Assembly: GCA_019915135.1 (NCBI GenBank)
Contig: JAHLMK010000016.1
Span: 682,001-746,000 of the forward strand
DNA from: Strobilurus pachycystidiatus
Taxonomy: Eukaryota > Basidiomycota > Agaricomycetes > Agaricales > Physalacriaceae
Reading direction: 5' to 3'
Length of the DNA: 64,000 nt
The notes under the pieces are model-generated. The model was not told the origin of the DNA. It was given only the letters and a program-made list of their open reading frames with translations, and did not search any database. Of the stretch, positions 1 through 11,208 are shown one piece after another. The translations under genes were made by a program, and so were the position numbers. Numbering within the stretch: the first letter of the stretch is position 1; each line of letters begins with the position of its first letter.

Positions 1-1281
1 AGGCTGTAGAGGTCCCACATATCATCGTCATCAGGCCTTGCAGAAAGGCAGTGCGTCGTGGCAAATGAATGTGGCCATGGACGGGAGTTGGGACGGCTGA
101 CAGAGTGAGTATCGTAAGTAAATCACCGGATTCCGATTCTCCGAGCACCCCGTCCGTGAGGAAGCTGACTCGGATGGAACAAAGCTGAACAATGAGAAAA
201 GATTAATGTAATTGTTTTATTGTCCTTTCGTATTTCGAGACGGAAATACGCGTAGCGTCCGAGCTTTGTTTGGAAGGAGAGTGGATAGCATATTTCTGCC
301 TGCTATGGCGGTCCGAGCGTGTTCTCCAGAGATATGAGAGCTGTTCGTCAACAGACACAGGAAGCAAATGTGTTCGCAGACGTCATGGCATAAGACTGAG
401 GATGCGAACCGGCCCGGCTATCCGGTTGTCTGTTGTCTTCTCCTGCGACTGTCTCAGCGTCCCGGACGATGTCGATTGCCCAGATCGCCCACAGATCCTC
501 TACGCCTCACAAAATTATGGAATCATCGATTGACGCCAAAGGCCGATGGACTGACAGGCACATCGCCTTTCTTTTCATGAATCATGTGTGCTTGACACGC
601 ACCGAAATTCTGCCCATCGAATCTATCTTGGCCGCGGGATCAAAGGTCTCGGTGCTTTTCTTAAATGCTACGGTTGTTCGACGTCCAACCCCGGGACCAT
701 CTGGAAACAAAAAAAAACAATACACGTTGCGATGTAGCAACGAAAATACGCCCGAGCCACGGTGGTCTTCGACGAGCAATGGCACGCGCAGGCGTCTACC
801 AGGACGATCACAGCCGCCAAAATTTGATGGGCTGCTGGGACGCACTCGACAGACATCTTCAAGCAGCAGGTATGCTAGTCTGGATATGGGATTCCCAACC
901 CGACTTTGGTGGCCCCTTCAGGTGCGCCATTGTACTTTCGTTTTCACCCTCTTAGTACTTACCCTTGTTCGAGCTAGTAGCGTGCCCGCTTAGCATCGAC
1001 CATCAACAAGCACGCCATCCCATGCCATCCAGGCTTGCGCATCTATTGTCTATTGGCTCATACCTCGTTTTCACCGCAGATCATCAAGCACCTTTTCATC
1101 TTCGTGATTGTGAAGGTTGCCAACGTTGCACTGCTACGCAACGCGCACCCATTGTCTTATTGTTATCCCTCCTTCTCAAGGTAACGGATAATTTGGACAT
1201 CATAGCCTCCGAACAAAAGCACTGACGCCTATATTAGCTTCCGGTTCATGGAGACAACACCATCACCCATCCAATTTCATC
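1..1281. other. No supported gene
   Basis: Open frames of up to 186 codons exist on the plus strand (433-993). They overlap one another in different frames, show no recognisable domain and no convincing splice structure. The last few hundred bases probably hold the promoter of the gene starting at 1282. I see nothing else I can support. Confidence 0.4.
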
Positions 1282-2548
1282 ATGACCACCTCCCCAAAAC
1301 CGACTGTTTCTGCTTTTGCGAACCTGGGCGATCCGTCCAATATCTACGCTTCTTCGGGAGGACCTAGTGGAGGGAAACTCGTCGGCGAGCAACGGATCAT
1401 CACCGATTACAGCGCAGAAGACGTCGCGCACATCATCCTCGCTCTCATCCACGACTGCTACATCCCCATCAACCAGGCGCACCGCGGTCTCCTACCCGAC
1501 CACATGTTCGCCCTACGATACCAGCTCCTCTCCCTGCATATCGTCGCTCAAGACCTGGAACGCTACGAGAGCTCCGAATCCATGCATCCTCGTATCGAGC
1601 TTATTCGGGGCCTTCTGTCCTTACGCCACGACACGCTCCTCGAGGACAAGGCTCACAGAGAGGCGATGCAAGCCGACCGGGGCTCGCAGTACCGACAACA
1701 ACTGCGCGATCACATAGACACGTTCATGTCGCTCCCTATCCACGCGCCTGGGTTTGGGTTCGAAGAGAACGACGAGCTGCAGGAGCTGCTTTCCCTGGTT
1801 CAGGCGACTCTGGAGGAAGGAGCGGTGAACAACTCCTCTGTCACGGTGGCAGAATTGTGCAACGACCTTCGCGAAGCGATGGACCTCCCCGCGTGGTCGC
1901 CATTCTCGTCGTCGTTCTCCATCCCTCAGGCATTGGTGTCCCCGGTCTTTCCTACCGCAAAACCCGTTGCGATGAGGCCGTCGTCGACTAGCCCGCAGCC
2001 TGTGACGCCTGAGCGGGAAGTGGCGTTGCTTCACGATATCTTCAACTCGTTCTACGCCTTCGTGGATGACTCCCTTGCGGACCCCGAGTCGCTGGATTTC
2101 GAACGACTGCCTCAGTCTCTGCGCAACCATATCTCGCTCGACACGGACGGGAAGTACACTTCCTACGACGAAAATGAAGGAGTCTTCCTGCACATGGTGC
2201 TGACTCGCGACATCCTGTGCGGTCTGCTCACTGGGCCGTCGACCTTGACGTGGCGTGGAGTGTACGTCACCTATATCGCTCCGTTGTTGGCTTCCAAGGA
2301 AAACTGGGCTCTTGGTATGTGACGTGCCTTGATGCACTAGGCTGGATTTCTCATCTTCATTTTCAGCGAAATCGGACGTCCGGGATCCGCTTTTCCACGA
2401 GCTAGAGAAGATCGAGGAGTACTACCAGCAGAGGGACGTGGAAACGCTGTCAGAGTATCCTATGTTGGTATCGCTGAGGGCGCTGACGTCCGTGAGAGGC
2501 TCTGGGCTGGGCTTATGTTTGCCGCAGTTGTATCCTGATGAAGAGTGA
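1282..2548 (+). CDS. Hypothetical protein, two exons
   Basis: A long open frame runs from an ATG at 1282. Its frame opens into a GTATGT donor at 2315, and the CAG acceptor ending at 2366 restores an open frame to TGA at 2546-2548. The intron is 52 nt with phase 1. The product is about 405 residues and ends PQLYPDEE. It is soluble, with no signal peptide or membrane segment. The middle (about residues 215-240) is rich in Ser, Pro and Thr, and both flanks look helical. I do not recognise a family. The clean splice junction and long frame make it a real gene. It is isolated, with about 310 bp to the 3' end of the convergent gene at 2859. Confidence 0.8.
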
Positions 2549-2858
2549 TTGGGTTCTGTGGCGTAATGGGACAATTGTGTACGTTAGCGAGAGTTGAACA
2601 GTGTATATGACGTGGACCTTTACTATGCAATTTTTTCAATCTGTTTTCAATGATCCCACACACATACATTACCCTTACCAGTTCGAGTCGAAGTGAGGCC
2701 TCACTTTGACGACTCGTCAAGGATACCACAGGCTACGAGCCGGGAAACTGTTTAAGATCTTGACTAGGGAGCATGAGGCTCGGGCAGAATTCCTTTCTGC
2801 CAGATCAGAAAACAGACGATACCATTGTGATAGGTGAAACATTGAGATACACATAAAC

Positions 2859-3828
2859 CTAGCTGAGACGATGGATAAGAACAGCGGCGAGAACAACAAC
2901 CAAAGTATAGAAGCCCAAAAACCACAACAATACGGGTACCTCGCCTTCGCCTTTATCCCTCACTAAAACCTGATTCGCCTGTCCGTTTCGACCTTCAAGG
3001 TCATTGAGAATCTTGGGCACGGAGGCCGGGGTGACCTTCTCTCTTTCCTTTGTCACTTGCGACTCGACTGAGACCAAGTGGGCGATACCCTCCACTCGCG
3101 CGCCCAGGTCCTCAGCTACGACCACATCTTCAACTTCGTTCAGCTGGTCATGCTGCGTAGCTGTCTCCACGCCATCCCACAACTGCACAATCGAGATCGA
3201 CTCGTCTGTGGCGTGTTCCGTTGCGCCTGTCCCAGCCGAGTCCTCGAGGGTGTCTTCTTCAGCCTCACTTAGACGTTGTGAGTCTATGACCTCTTCGATG
3301 TGTGCCTCCTCCCTGGAACGTGATGCCTCTCTACTGGAGATCTGCGAGGCTTGTCAGCGACCTCAAAATGCACATGCCGGCAAGACTGTAGCATACCGAA
3401 ACTCGCACCATTACCAAACCTTGAATGTCATTCGCCTTCCGGGCGCGCTTCAGCAGGCTCATCTTTCCCAATTTGAGGAGTTCAGTCTCGACGTCACGAA
3501 GCAGTCTATCAAAGTTAGTCTCATAGATTTATGTTATATTGCGCGGCACTCACGCACTGAAGTCCTCAAGCCTACTGTTGACAGCCCAAAAATAGGGCAG
3601 CCCCAGCGAGGAGGAGTCGCCCACATTGCGAAATATCATGGTCGCCACTTTGGTAGCATGATCAGATACGGACTTGCACTGCTCCTTGCATGCTCGTGCG
3701 CCCTGCGCGCAACTGAGTGAGGTGTCGCATGTAGTTCGCGAGCAATTCTTCGAGGTCATCCGCGCGGATAAGCTTTGTAGCCATGAAGGGAAGGGAAGAA
3801 AACGCTGCAGCGGTCCATCACGATTCAC
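2859..3828 (-). CDS. Gene A: small tail-anchored helical protein, relative of genes B and C
   Basis: Three exons on the minus strand. Exon 1 holds ACKEQCKSVSDHATKVATMI and ends at a GTGAGT donor near 3552. Exon 2 encodes DVETELLKLGKMSLLKRARK and ends at GTAATG. The last exon is Glu/Asp-rich and finishes with a hydrophobic stretch (FLGFYTLVVVLAAVLIHRLS), which looks like a C-terminal membrane anchor. The ACKExC block followed by F+NxG, and then a DxExEL-LG--LxKR block, match the same two blocks in genes B and C in order and spacing, so I call it a truncated relative. Known of the family: such helical bundles resemble fungal MLKL_NTD/HeLo-like domains. That assignment is inference. The start is uncertain: ATG 3828, an in-frame ATG at 3759, or an out-of-frame ATG at 3783. 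Confidence 0.6.
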
Positions 3829-5006
3829 AGAGCACTGCCTTCGTAGTCATTAGAGCTGTCAGGCATTCCGCAATTTCCTTGCGTATTAGCATGGACATTC
3901 CCATACGTCGAAATAAGGAAATTCAGTGATCCGGTCGTTTGCCGTGTAATGCCGTCCCAAAGCCGAATATCAAACGAAATTTGCTCCTATCTTTCCACGC
4001 CGGCTTGGACGCTGAACGCAATGGCAGACGCCCTCCGACGGCGGCACCTACCGGAAGGCTACTGCTCGCACCAGCGCTTTTACCTCTACCTGCTCAATGA
4101 GTACGATCATCAGCATCGCAAACCATTCACTTCCAAGCACGTAGAGTACTCCCTGGAGGCGGTCTCACATTGACAGTGGTCGACAATGTCTCGCATTCAA
4201 GTTGACCGACAACCTCGACATGTGCTCTTTTCGACAGTGTACATCTGGGGTCGTACATAATGATCATTTCGGGCCCACTTATATAGTAGCAGTCCCGGCC
4301 TTGTATGATACAAGCCATGCAGTACCCATGCCTATTTGTACGATATTGGCTTGTAATAAATCATTGCCATATGTACGTTGATAACGTGGCTGTGGCCAGC
4401 AGGATACTAAATAAAAAACAACCACGACGCAAGGTTCAGTCCCTACGGGACCTCTAGTGCGTATTGCGCGTGTGCGAGCCGGCCCGAGTTCCGATCCCCT
4501 ACTTATGTCGCGCTTGTAGTTTTCTTGAACTCAAACTTGAAGGCGCCTTACAAGTTGTTACCCTAGGACTTTGAGCTTCAGTGCCAGGACGCCAGATCTG
4601 CTCGATGTGATTCTCCTCTCCCTGTCACGCCCGAGTGGTGCTAGATCTCGGGACACCTACGCTAGTGACTGGGCCTCTTGGAGGACCGTCGGAGAGTCCT
4701 TGCAAGACCAATGACACTTTCAATGAGAGACGTTATGTATGATCCTCCAGCAGAAGTACACATGTATGGTACAGTCTGGAAATATCGAGTTTTCTTCTCT
4801 TGTCTCCCTTCACCGCTCGACATGGGGGGTGAAGATCAAACAGGTATATGTGATGGTCGCCGAAGATGACAATCTGCCAGCTGCGACTCTTGAGTGACGA
4901 GTCGGCCGAGCCTCACGCCACAATCATAAATCCGAAAGTCCACATGATAGTACACCATAAATAATACATCTAGAACGAAAGTGAATAGTAGCATGTGGTG
5001 GCGGCC
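3829..5006. other. Intergenic, with one copy of a dispersed repeat
   Basis: A stretch of about 90 bp (3871-3959) resembles 49776-49864 (see the repeat features). Apart from this, only short frames are present, such as 3949-4173 (+), and none has homology I recognise. The rest is AT-rich spacer. Confidence 0.4.
3871..3959 (+). repeat. Dispersed about 90-bp repeat, copy 1
   Basis: Shares the block TCGAAATAAGGAAATTC followed by GTGATCCG, and the block TTTCCTTGCG to its left, with 49776-49864 on the same strand. I estimate 75-80 % identity by eye. The left block (AATTTCCTT) and the right block (AAGGAAATT) are inverted copies of each other, so the unit can fold as a hairpin. It lies just 5' of gene A. 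Confidence 0.5.
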
Positions 5007-5772
5007 TTACGAGAAGGAGCCGTGGATGAGCGCATCCCAAGCGCTCTTGCCCTGCAGAGCCTGGATGAACTTTGCACGATTGGGCGTGATCGCGCCGTTG
5101 GGGACGGGAGCGGCGAGATGGTCGCAGTCGTGCTCATCGTGTTCGTGATGGTCGTTCGAGTTCTGCGACAGTGGGGCTGATGTGATGGACGATCGAATTG
5201 AGTTGGCTCGGATCACTTACCATTCGCGAGAGCCTGGACGGCGGGTGTGGCGTGGTGTGCTCGGGCGTGGAATGCGGCGGGGGCGGGAGCGGGCTCGCCG
5301 TTCCGGACGACGAGGTGGACGTTGAGCGCGAATACGGGGGGCGTTTCTGACGCAGGCGCCAAGATCGCCGAGAGCAGGGAATAGTTAGCGCAGCACGGTG
5401 GCAGGGAATGTGCAGCTCACGGGGGATAGAATGCTGCCGAGGGCGAGCCTGAGCGCCTCACGGTGCTTGTCGGGATGGAACGAGTCGCCGCCGCGCACGG
5501 GATGTTGTTGTTGTGTCTGTCGTCGTCGTCAGTGGCGGGCAGCAGCGTGGCCAGCAAGGCGTACCATGGCAGGCAAGGGCTGTGGCGGAGTGGAGATGGT
5601 GGCGGTAGCAAGCCAAGTGTTTGACTGAGATCAACGAACCAAGACCTCGCCAGGTCGAAAAGTCTCCAATCGGCAGGGCATGCCGAGGCACATGCACACA
5701 TCCCATCGATCGCCGCCTGCCCCGCATTTTCTCCAGAGTCGTGCGGGGTAATTTCCAATCCCACTCGCTCAT
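5007..5772 (-). CDS. His/Asp-rich multi-exon protein of unknown family
   Basis: The downstream exons can be joined in one phase-consistent model. A segment ending LPAM runs into GTACGC (46-nt intron). The next segment begins TQQQHPVRGG, ends ALGSILSP, and runs into GTGAGC. The next begins KRPPYSRSTSTSSSG, ends SRLSRM, and runs into GTAAGT. The last exon, NSNDHHEHDEHDCDH, finishes GKSAWDALIHGSFS with stop at 5007. The 5' part is less certain: ATG at 5772 (MSEWDWKLPRTTLEKM, then VPRHALPIGDFSTW), with an unresolved junction around 5620-5660. Alternative frames on both strands are shadows. The low-complexity Ser/Pro middle and the HHEHDEHDCDH run suggest disorder and possible metal binding. One candidate to test is the basidiomycete clampless1 (Clp1) family; I cannot confirm it. 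Confidence 0.55.
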
Positions 5773-5832
5773 CCCGCTCGGTGCTCGGTGATGGTGGTCA
5801 GCGAAAGATCCATACAGACGCGGACGCGCCAA

Positions 5833-6827
5833 TCATTGTAACGTACCCCGAGCCATCGTCCCTACGTACAGCCACGTTCTTGCTCAGACCTTCTCAGGCT
5901 AATTTGGTGCACTCGGTGATCCCGGTTCCGGATCTCTACCACTCGGAGACTGACAGCACACAAGAGACACCCGTTCCGAGCCACAATATCGTATCAATTC
6001 GGGTGGTCCGCCTCAAAGTACTACCATTAGTAGCTTGGGTCCTTGACGCGGAGAAAGTGCGGTCTCATCTCATTCCGAGGATTCACAGTACAGTGCCTAC
6101 TTGGTGACTCTGAGTTGGAAAACGGGTGCTAGCGCTGCTATGGGCACGGTAATTGTGCCCAGGATGTCGAACGCGGGATTCCGCTGCATCCGAGACTGCG
6201 ACTTCACGCAAGGGTCCCATACGTGGCGTCCGTCTTGTGGTTCTCAGTGGCGCATGTACCTCTTGCTGACAGCTTGCACGGCTACAACATACCGGGTTTA
6301 CGCGCGCGCACACACACAACTCGACATACGGGACACACAATAACCTGAGACTGGCGTACACGATGGTACGCATAGATGAGAAGAAATCAAGGATTCGGAT
6401 GTATTAAACCGGTAATTTCTGTAGCATGCTAAACGGTAAACCGGTGAGCTACAGCGGTATTCGGGAAGCTAGCAGTGTGCTTGTGAAATCTAAGTCTACT
6501 GTTTGACTGAGTCACTGAGGGCAGGGCCTCGAATACCAGGCATCTAAGGAGCGGAGTTCTGCATCGCCGCTGAATGATTAAATGCCTCTGGTAAATCTCA
6601 TGGATCCGTACCCACTGCTCCAACGAGGACTCTGAAGCAGTCGAGGCGAGATACCTAGCGGTTTGGTCGTAACTGGCGATGTAGGACTCGCGGCCGATGC
6701 ATGCTTGAAAAGTAGTAACTTGCTGCTCATGCGAATCTCGTCACACCTCCTCTATGCGCGCCCCTCCATTGACGACCTGTGCACGTGTGTGTACTGAGCT
6801 CAGATGCTACAACGACTGTGTCGGTAT
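5833..6827. other. No supported gene
   Basis: Only short overlapping frames with no recognisable motif. A short CA run lies near 6308-6318. I see nothing else. Confidence 0.4.
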
Positions 6828-8420
6828 TCACAGATTAATGCGATGCAACGGCTCACGGACCTCAAAGATAAGATCCACCTTTCGATGTAGGTCTCGTTGA
6901 CCTGCTTCAAGAGCTACCTGGCCAGCTGCCAGCGACGTTTGACCGGACAGCAAACGGACTTGGCCAACCTCCAGTGCCACGAGTCGCGCGTTTGACGCGT
7001 GCTGTAGATTGTTCAGTTCAAGGAGAAGCTGGGTCTCTGTTATATGGCTCTCAATCTGTAAAGGACTTAGGCAACGCCACGCGAGAAGAAATCCTGATAG
7101 GACCCACGCCAAAAGTCGTATACGCCTCGTTTAGTATGTCGTTGAGCCTCTGGATCTTCCCTCTAATGCTGGCCCCATTAAATACACGTTTTCGGAGTTT
7201 GAGACTGCCGAGTTTCGTGAGCTCGTACTCGATTTTAGAAAGGATTCTGCAGATAAATTCAGCTGAACACGCCGCTTGCATTGGTGTGCGACGTACGCAT
7301 GTAGGTTCATCAGCCTCACGTGAAGAGCAGCCTGAGCGGACTGGGATCCGTCCAAAGAGGAGGTTGAGGAGCCCATGTTCTTGAACACGACCAAAGCCAT
7401 CCTGGTCGTCTGACCAGCGATGAAGGCGCAATCTTCTTTACACGCCTTTGCTGTCTGAAACGGCGTCACACTTTAACAAACGGTGAAATAGAAAGATGAG
7501 GTGGTAGGACACTAACCTCTGCGCCTAATAGGATCTTTCTGAGCGTAGCGCACACGCTCTCGACAGTTGGGCCAAGCAATGGTACCGCCTTGAAGAGGCT
7601 TTCCGCGATATCCAGGCCGACTTGCAGTGGTCCGGCCACGCCATCGTGACCGTGATCACGGAAGCCGAAGTCGATTCTGGCTGGACCATGAATGAAGAGG
7701 GTAAGGGAAGCGCGCTCCGCTTCGAGCTGGTTGAGCCGCGGGAGGAGTACCAATGAGATGAGGGCCTCTGAATGTTGTCCAATAGGGAGGAGGCTTGATG
7801 GTTCATGGTTTTGTAGAAGCTGTCCGAGCGTATCATATTGTGGCCCGTCTAGGTCTCCCGGGCCTGTCCTAAATTGAAGGTCATCCAACCCATAGTGGAG
7901 GCAGGTATGTAGACGCCACGCACGAGTCCAAGATTTGTTGAGAGCCTGAGTCTCCATGCCGTCTACTAAGGCGCACACACATAATGCTCTGATCCGCAGC
8001 TGACACGGCGAGGGGGACTATCCCATTGTCGATATCAATGCACGGATCGCCAGGTTGTTTCGTGCAGTATCCATCCATATCCAGGTCGGATAAGATCGTG
8101 CGCTGGCCGATATGCGACCTTGCCTCCGAGTCCGAGACCATCGAGAGGAGGGTATGCAGCCAAACCTCCGTCCACATCCTCTCCGTTAGAAGACCGGCGG
8201 TCTGTAACAGACGCCTCAGGCTCAATCCCGGTTCGTACTGGTAGCTGTGACTCACATATGGACTCGAGCGCATGCTTTCCTTCCACGAAGACCAATTACA
8301 GTCCTCATTCAAGCCTAGAGTGGATGAAAGCTGGATGATAAGATCGTATTGGTACACGACGTCCTTGAGTAGGCCTTCCCGAATATCCGCGCCAAGGACG
8401 TTCCTCGCAGTGTTGCCCAT
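6828..8420 (-). CDS. Gene B: helical-core protein with GQ heptad tail, paralogue of gene C
   Basis: Several exons on the minus strand. Order from the N terminus: YDLIIQLSSTLG helix; a WLHTLLSM...PGDPCIDIDNGIVPLAV...SIMCVRL segment; a segment LHTCLHYGLDDL...SEALISLVLLPRLNQLEAE; then GPLQVGLDIAESLFKAVPLL-GPTVESVCATLRKILLGAEV; after an intron, ACKEDCAFIAGQTTRMALVV; then ICRILSKIEYELTKLGSL. The tail carries 7-residue repeats (VGQVRLL, SGQTSLA, AGQVALE, AGQRDLH). Every block aligns with gene C, clearly more than half identical. The PLxGPxVESVCxTLRKIL...CKxDC pattern resembles the N-terminal helical bundle of fungal MLKL_NTD/HeLo-like proteins (inference). The gene lies 317 bp downstream of a BBE oxidase on the same strand. 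The exact junction after MCVRL is unresolved. Stop is at 6828 and ATG at 8420. Confidence 0.7.
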
Positions 8421-8736
8421 GGTCCATGGAAGGATCACGATACCGGCGTGGGTAGACTAGCAGGCTGGAGGCTATGCTGTTATGATGGTCATGGTCAACT
8501 TAGCAACAGGACACGAGTGACAACTTGATCAGATTTATGCCATGCCGGCATCATAGCTATCCACGCCTACAGAATTGTTCCAGAAAGAGACCTGAAGGGG
8601 ACACGAAACATATCACGGATGCGATGGCTCTACTAGCAAGTCATGTTTAGTATCGTAATGTATCATAGAAACTCCGCGTATCAGCAGTGGTGGTCCGTGC
8701 CGAACATGAAGAAATAGATGCGATGCTTTATACGCA

Positions 8737-11208
8737 TCATTCGTCTGGTAGGTAACACTTGAATGCGGATGATTCTGGCTTCCAGCCCACTGTCAGAGTC
8801 CGAGAAGTGAGTTACGAAAGGAGACTTAGTCAGAAAGAGCTCACCGCAGTGCCAGCAGTCAAGCAATGAATGTGGATCACTGGGTGAATAGTCAGCGGAG
8901 AAACGAGAGGAGGTAGTGATGAGCGCAACTATTTATGTTTGATCCTGAGAAGCTTGTCGTAATTCGTGCCCCAAAACGTGACTACAGAAATCATCAATCT
9001 TTTATATCAGCGCAGAAGCCCTCTGGCAGTGCGCACCTTCATGGTTGGGCTCGTAGACGTCAGCTTCGTTCTGCGAACATAGCGTTCAGGACACAAGCTT
9101 TGCACTCCAAACCGGTGAAGAACGCACCACATATGCAGCATTGGGGGTAATCTTCCGTAGATAATCAATGGCGTCGCTTGCGAGCTTGTACTTGCCCGTC
9201 TTCTCCTCCTTTGTCGCATTCCAATTCCAAGAGGTGACCGCCGTAACGTGATATATGCTATCCCGCCAAGCCTCGGTTACACTAGTTGTGCCATCGCCGG
9301 GATACGAAGACGGCGGAGTTGTAAGAATCAGCAAAGAACCACCACTAAGGTCATTAGCGGCTATGAATGCCGACAGCAGATCCTCCTGTAGGGCAGCCGT
9401 TGCGAAATTCGACTTGCTAATCAGACGAGAGGTCAACGCCAATGGTACCCCCGTAGCCTGTATTCAAGTCAGCGACATCAGAAGTCCCTGGCACTGAACG
9501 AACCGCGATGAAACTTTCGGCGAAGATGTTGAAGAACGTGTACCACGTAGGGAAGGTCGTAACAATGAGAGAGGCGTCAGTGACGTTCTTATCGACAAGG
9601 CCCTGGGCAAATGCAATCAAGGGCGCCATTGACAACGCAGCCGCGGTGGCGTTCAGCTTGGGATTGACGTAGACCGCCGACTCCGCATTGGCAATGCCTC
9701 CCCACCCATCCTCAGCCCATTGGAGGGCATTGGCTGTCATGATTGACCAGAGCTCTTTCCTCAAATTGGCATCTGCTTCAAATGAGACAATGATCGCCTG
9801 AATGGTAACCACCGGGGAGGCGAGAACGGTGCTCTCTAGTACCACCCCAAACGTTCCCCCACCGCCTGAAAAGTGACTGATGATCAGTGAGAGATGCTTT
9901 CATCAAAATTGAATCGACGAACCGCCTCGGAGAGCATAGAAGAGATCTTGATTTTGGCATGCATTCGCAGTTCTATAAACACCGTCTGGAGTGACAACTT
10001 TGAACTGAAGCTGGATCAAAGTAAGGCTAGCGTATGAAGCAGAGAACGCGCTGCTTACCACGCGGTCAACCCCGAGTCCCATAGTGTTAGATAGTAGGCT
10101 GTGCCCGCCTCCCTATGATTGTTCACTTCAGCATGCGTAAAGACCGTCACCAAAAAGACGCACCATGAGCCAGCCCCCGGATGCGCCGACAGTCTTGTCC
10201 GATCCTGGTCTTCGGCGTTAGATATGTAGTTCATAGCCAGTAATCACTTCGGACTGACCTCCGACAAGTGTAATGTTGTTTGCTTCTGCAAATTTGTACG
10301 CCTCCAGCCATTGAACGCCAGCCTACTCACACAAGGGTAAGCGTATGAATGCTGCGCAGAGCCCTGTCGAAAAGCAACAAACCTCGATTGTTACCGCAGG
10401 CGTCGTGCTTCTGCCGGTGCACTGGTCCGCTTTGAATGTCGGATGGTAGGTTAGCTGTTGGACGTGATGAATGGCGCAATGTCTTCGAGCGGGAGTCTAT
10501 CAAATATGTACCTGTTTGAGGTTATGTGTCTAGCGCCCCAGTATCAGCCTCTCATCAGTAGGGAAATGGATGCCAAAAACGTACCCAGAGGCCAAGGGAG
10601 CGAGGTGCACTACTGCGTCCTTTGTAGTCGTGCTGAGTAAAGCTCCCCGTTAGTCGCCATGTATTGTCATAGTTTTAGTATGTGCATACTCCGGTGTTCT
10701 TGACGACGAGTGGGGCTCCGTGAGTTCGGGAGAAGGCGAAGGCCGCAGAGACATCATCTGGGGTCTTCACATCGATCTGTTCGGAAAATAGTGTCAACAG
10801 CTTATAGAGAAGGCGTTGTCCATTATAAGCTCACGTAGTATTCGGAGACACTGCCTTGGCTACAGTTACCATCCGTTGTAATGGGTCGCAGGTCCGTCGT
10901 GTTGGTGTAGTCCAGCAAGCATTGTGCTCCTGTACTTTGGCAGGACTCCCATTGTGCGTTAATAAAGCCGCCCGGGACGCCCGTTCGGAAAGCTTGGTTC
11001 GCTCATGAGCGACAGGAGCAGTAAGCACAGAAGAGGCGTACTTACTTTCGTCGAGATATGAAGTCTGGATAGCGACGCATTGTGGCGAGGTTGAGTTCAC
11101 GACACAGGGATATGCTAAGGGAGTCCCAGCAAAGAGACGTCCTCCAACAGTAGCGTTGAGGCTGCCCCAGATATCTAGAGAGACGGTAGAGAGGGAGGAC
11201 GAGGCCAT
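8737..11208 (-). CDS. BBE-type FAD-linked oxidoreductase (isoamyl alcohol oxidase-like), copy 1
   Basis: Many short exons. ATG at 11208 (MASSSLSTVSLDIWGSLNAT, GGRLFAGTPLAYPC). Next comes DVKTPDDVSAAFAFSRTHGA-PLVVKNTG, then HDYKGRS, whose His is the expected 8-alpha FAD attachment residue. Then VGASGGWLM and GGGGTFGVVLES, the substrate region with WGGIANAESAVYVNP, NWNATKEEKTGKYKLASDAI, and the C-terminal block DPHSLLDCWHCG/VGWKPESSAFKCYLPDE with stop at 8737. The order is that of a FAD_binding_4 domain followed by a BBE domain. The second (cysteinyl) FAD link of true berberine bridge enzymes is absent, because the site reads VGASGGWLM. No signal peptide is evident at this start. Close paralogue of 42495-44920. 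Gene B follows on the same strand. Confidence 0.85.

Noticed and set aside
433..993. 186-codon plus-strand frame
   Set aside because: Overlaps other frames of similar length and has no recognisable domain.
6308..6318. CA microsatellite
   Set aside because: Too short to be meaningful.
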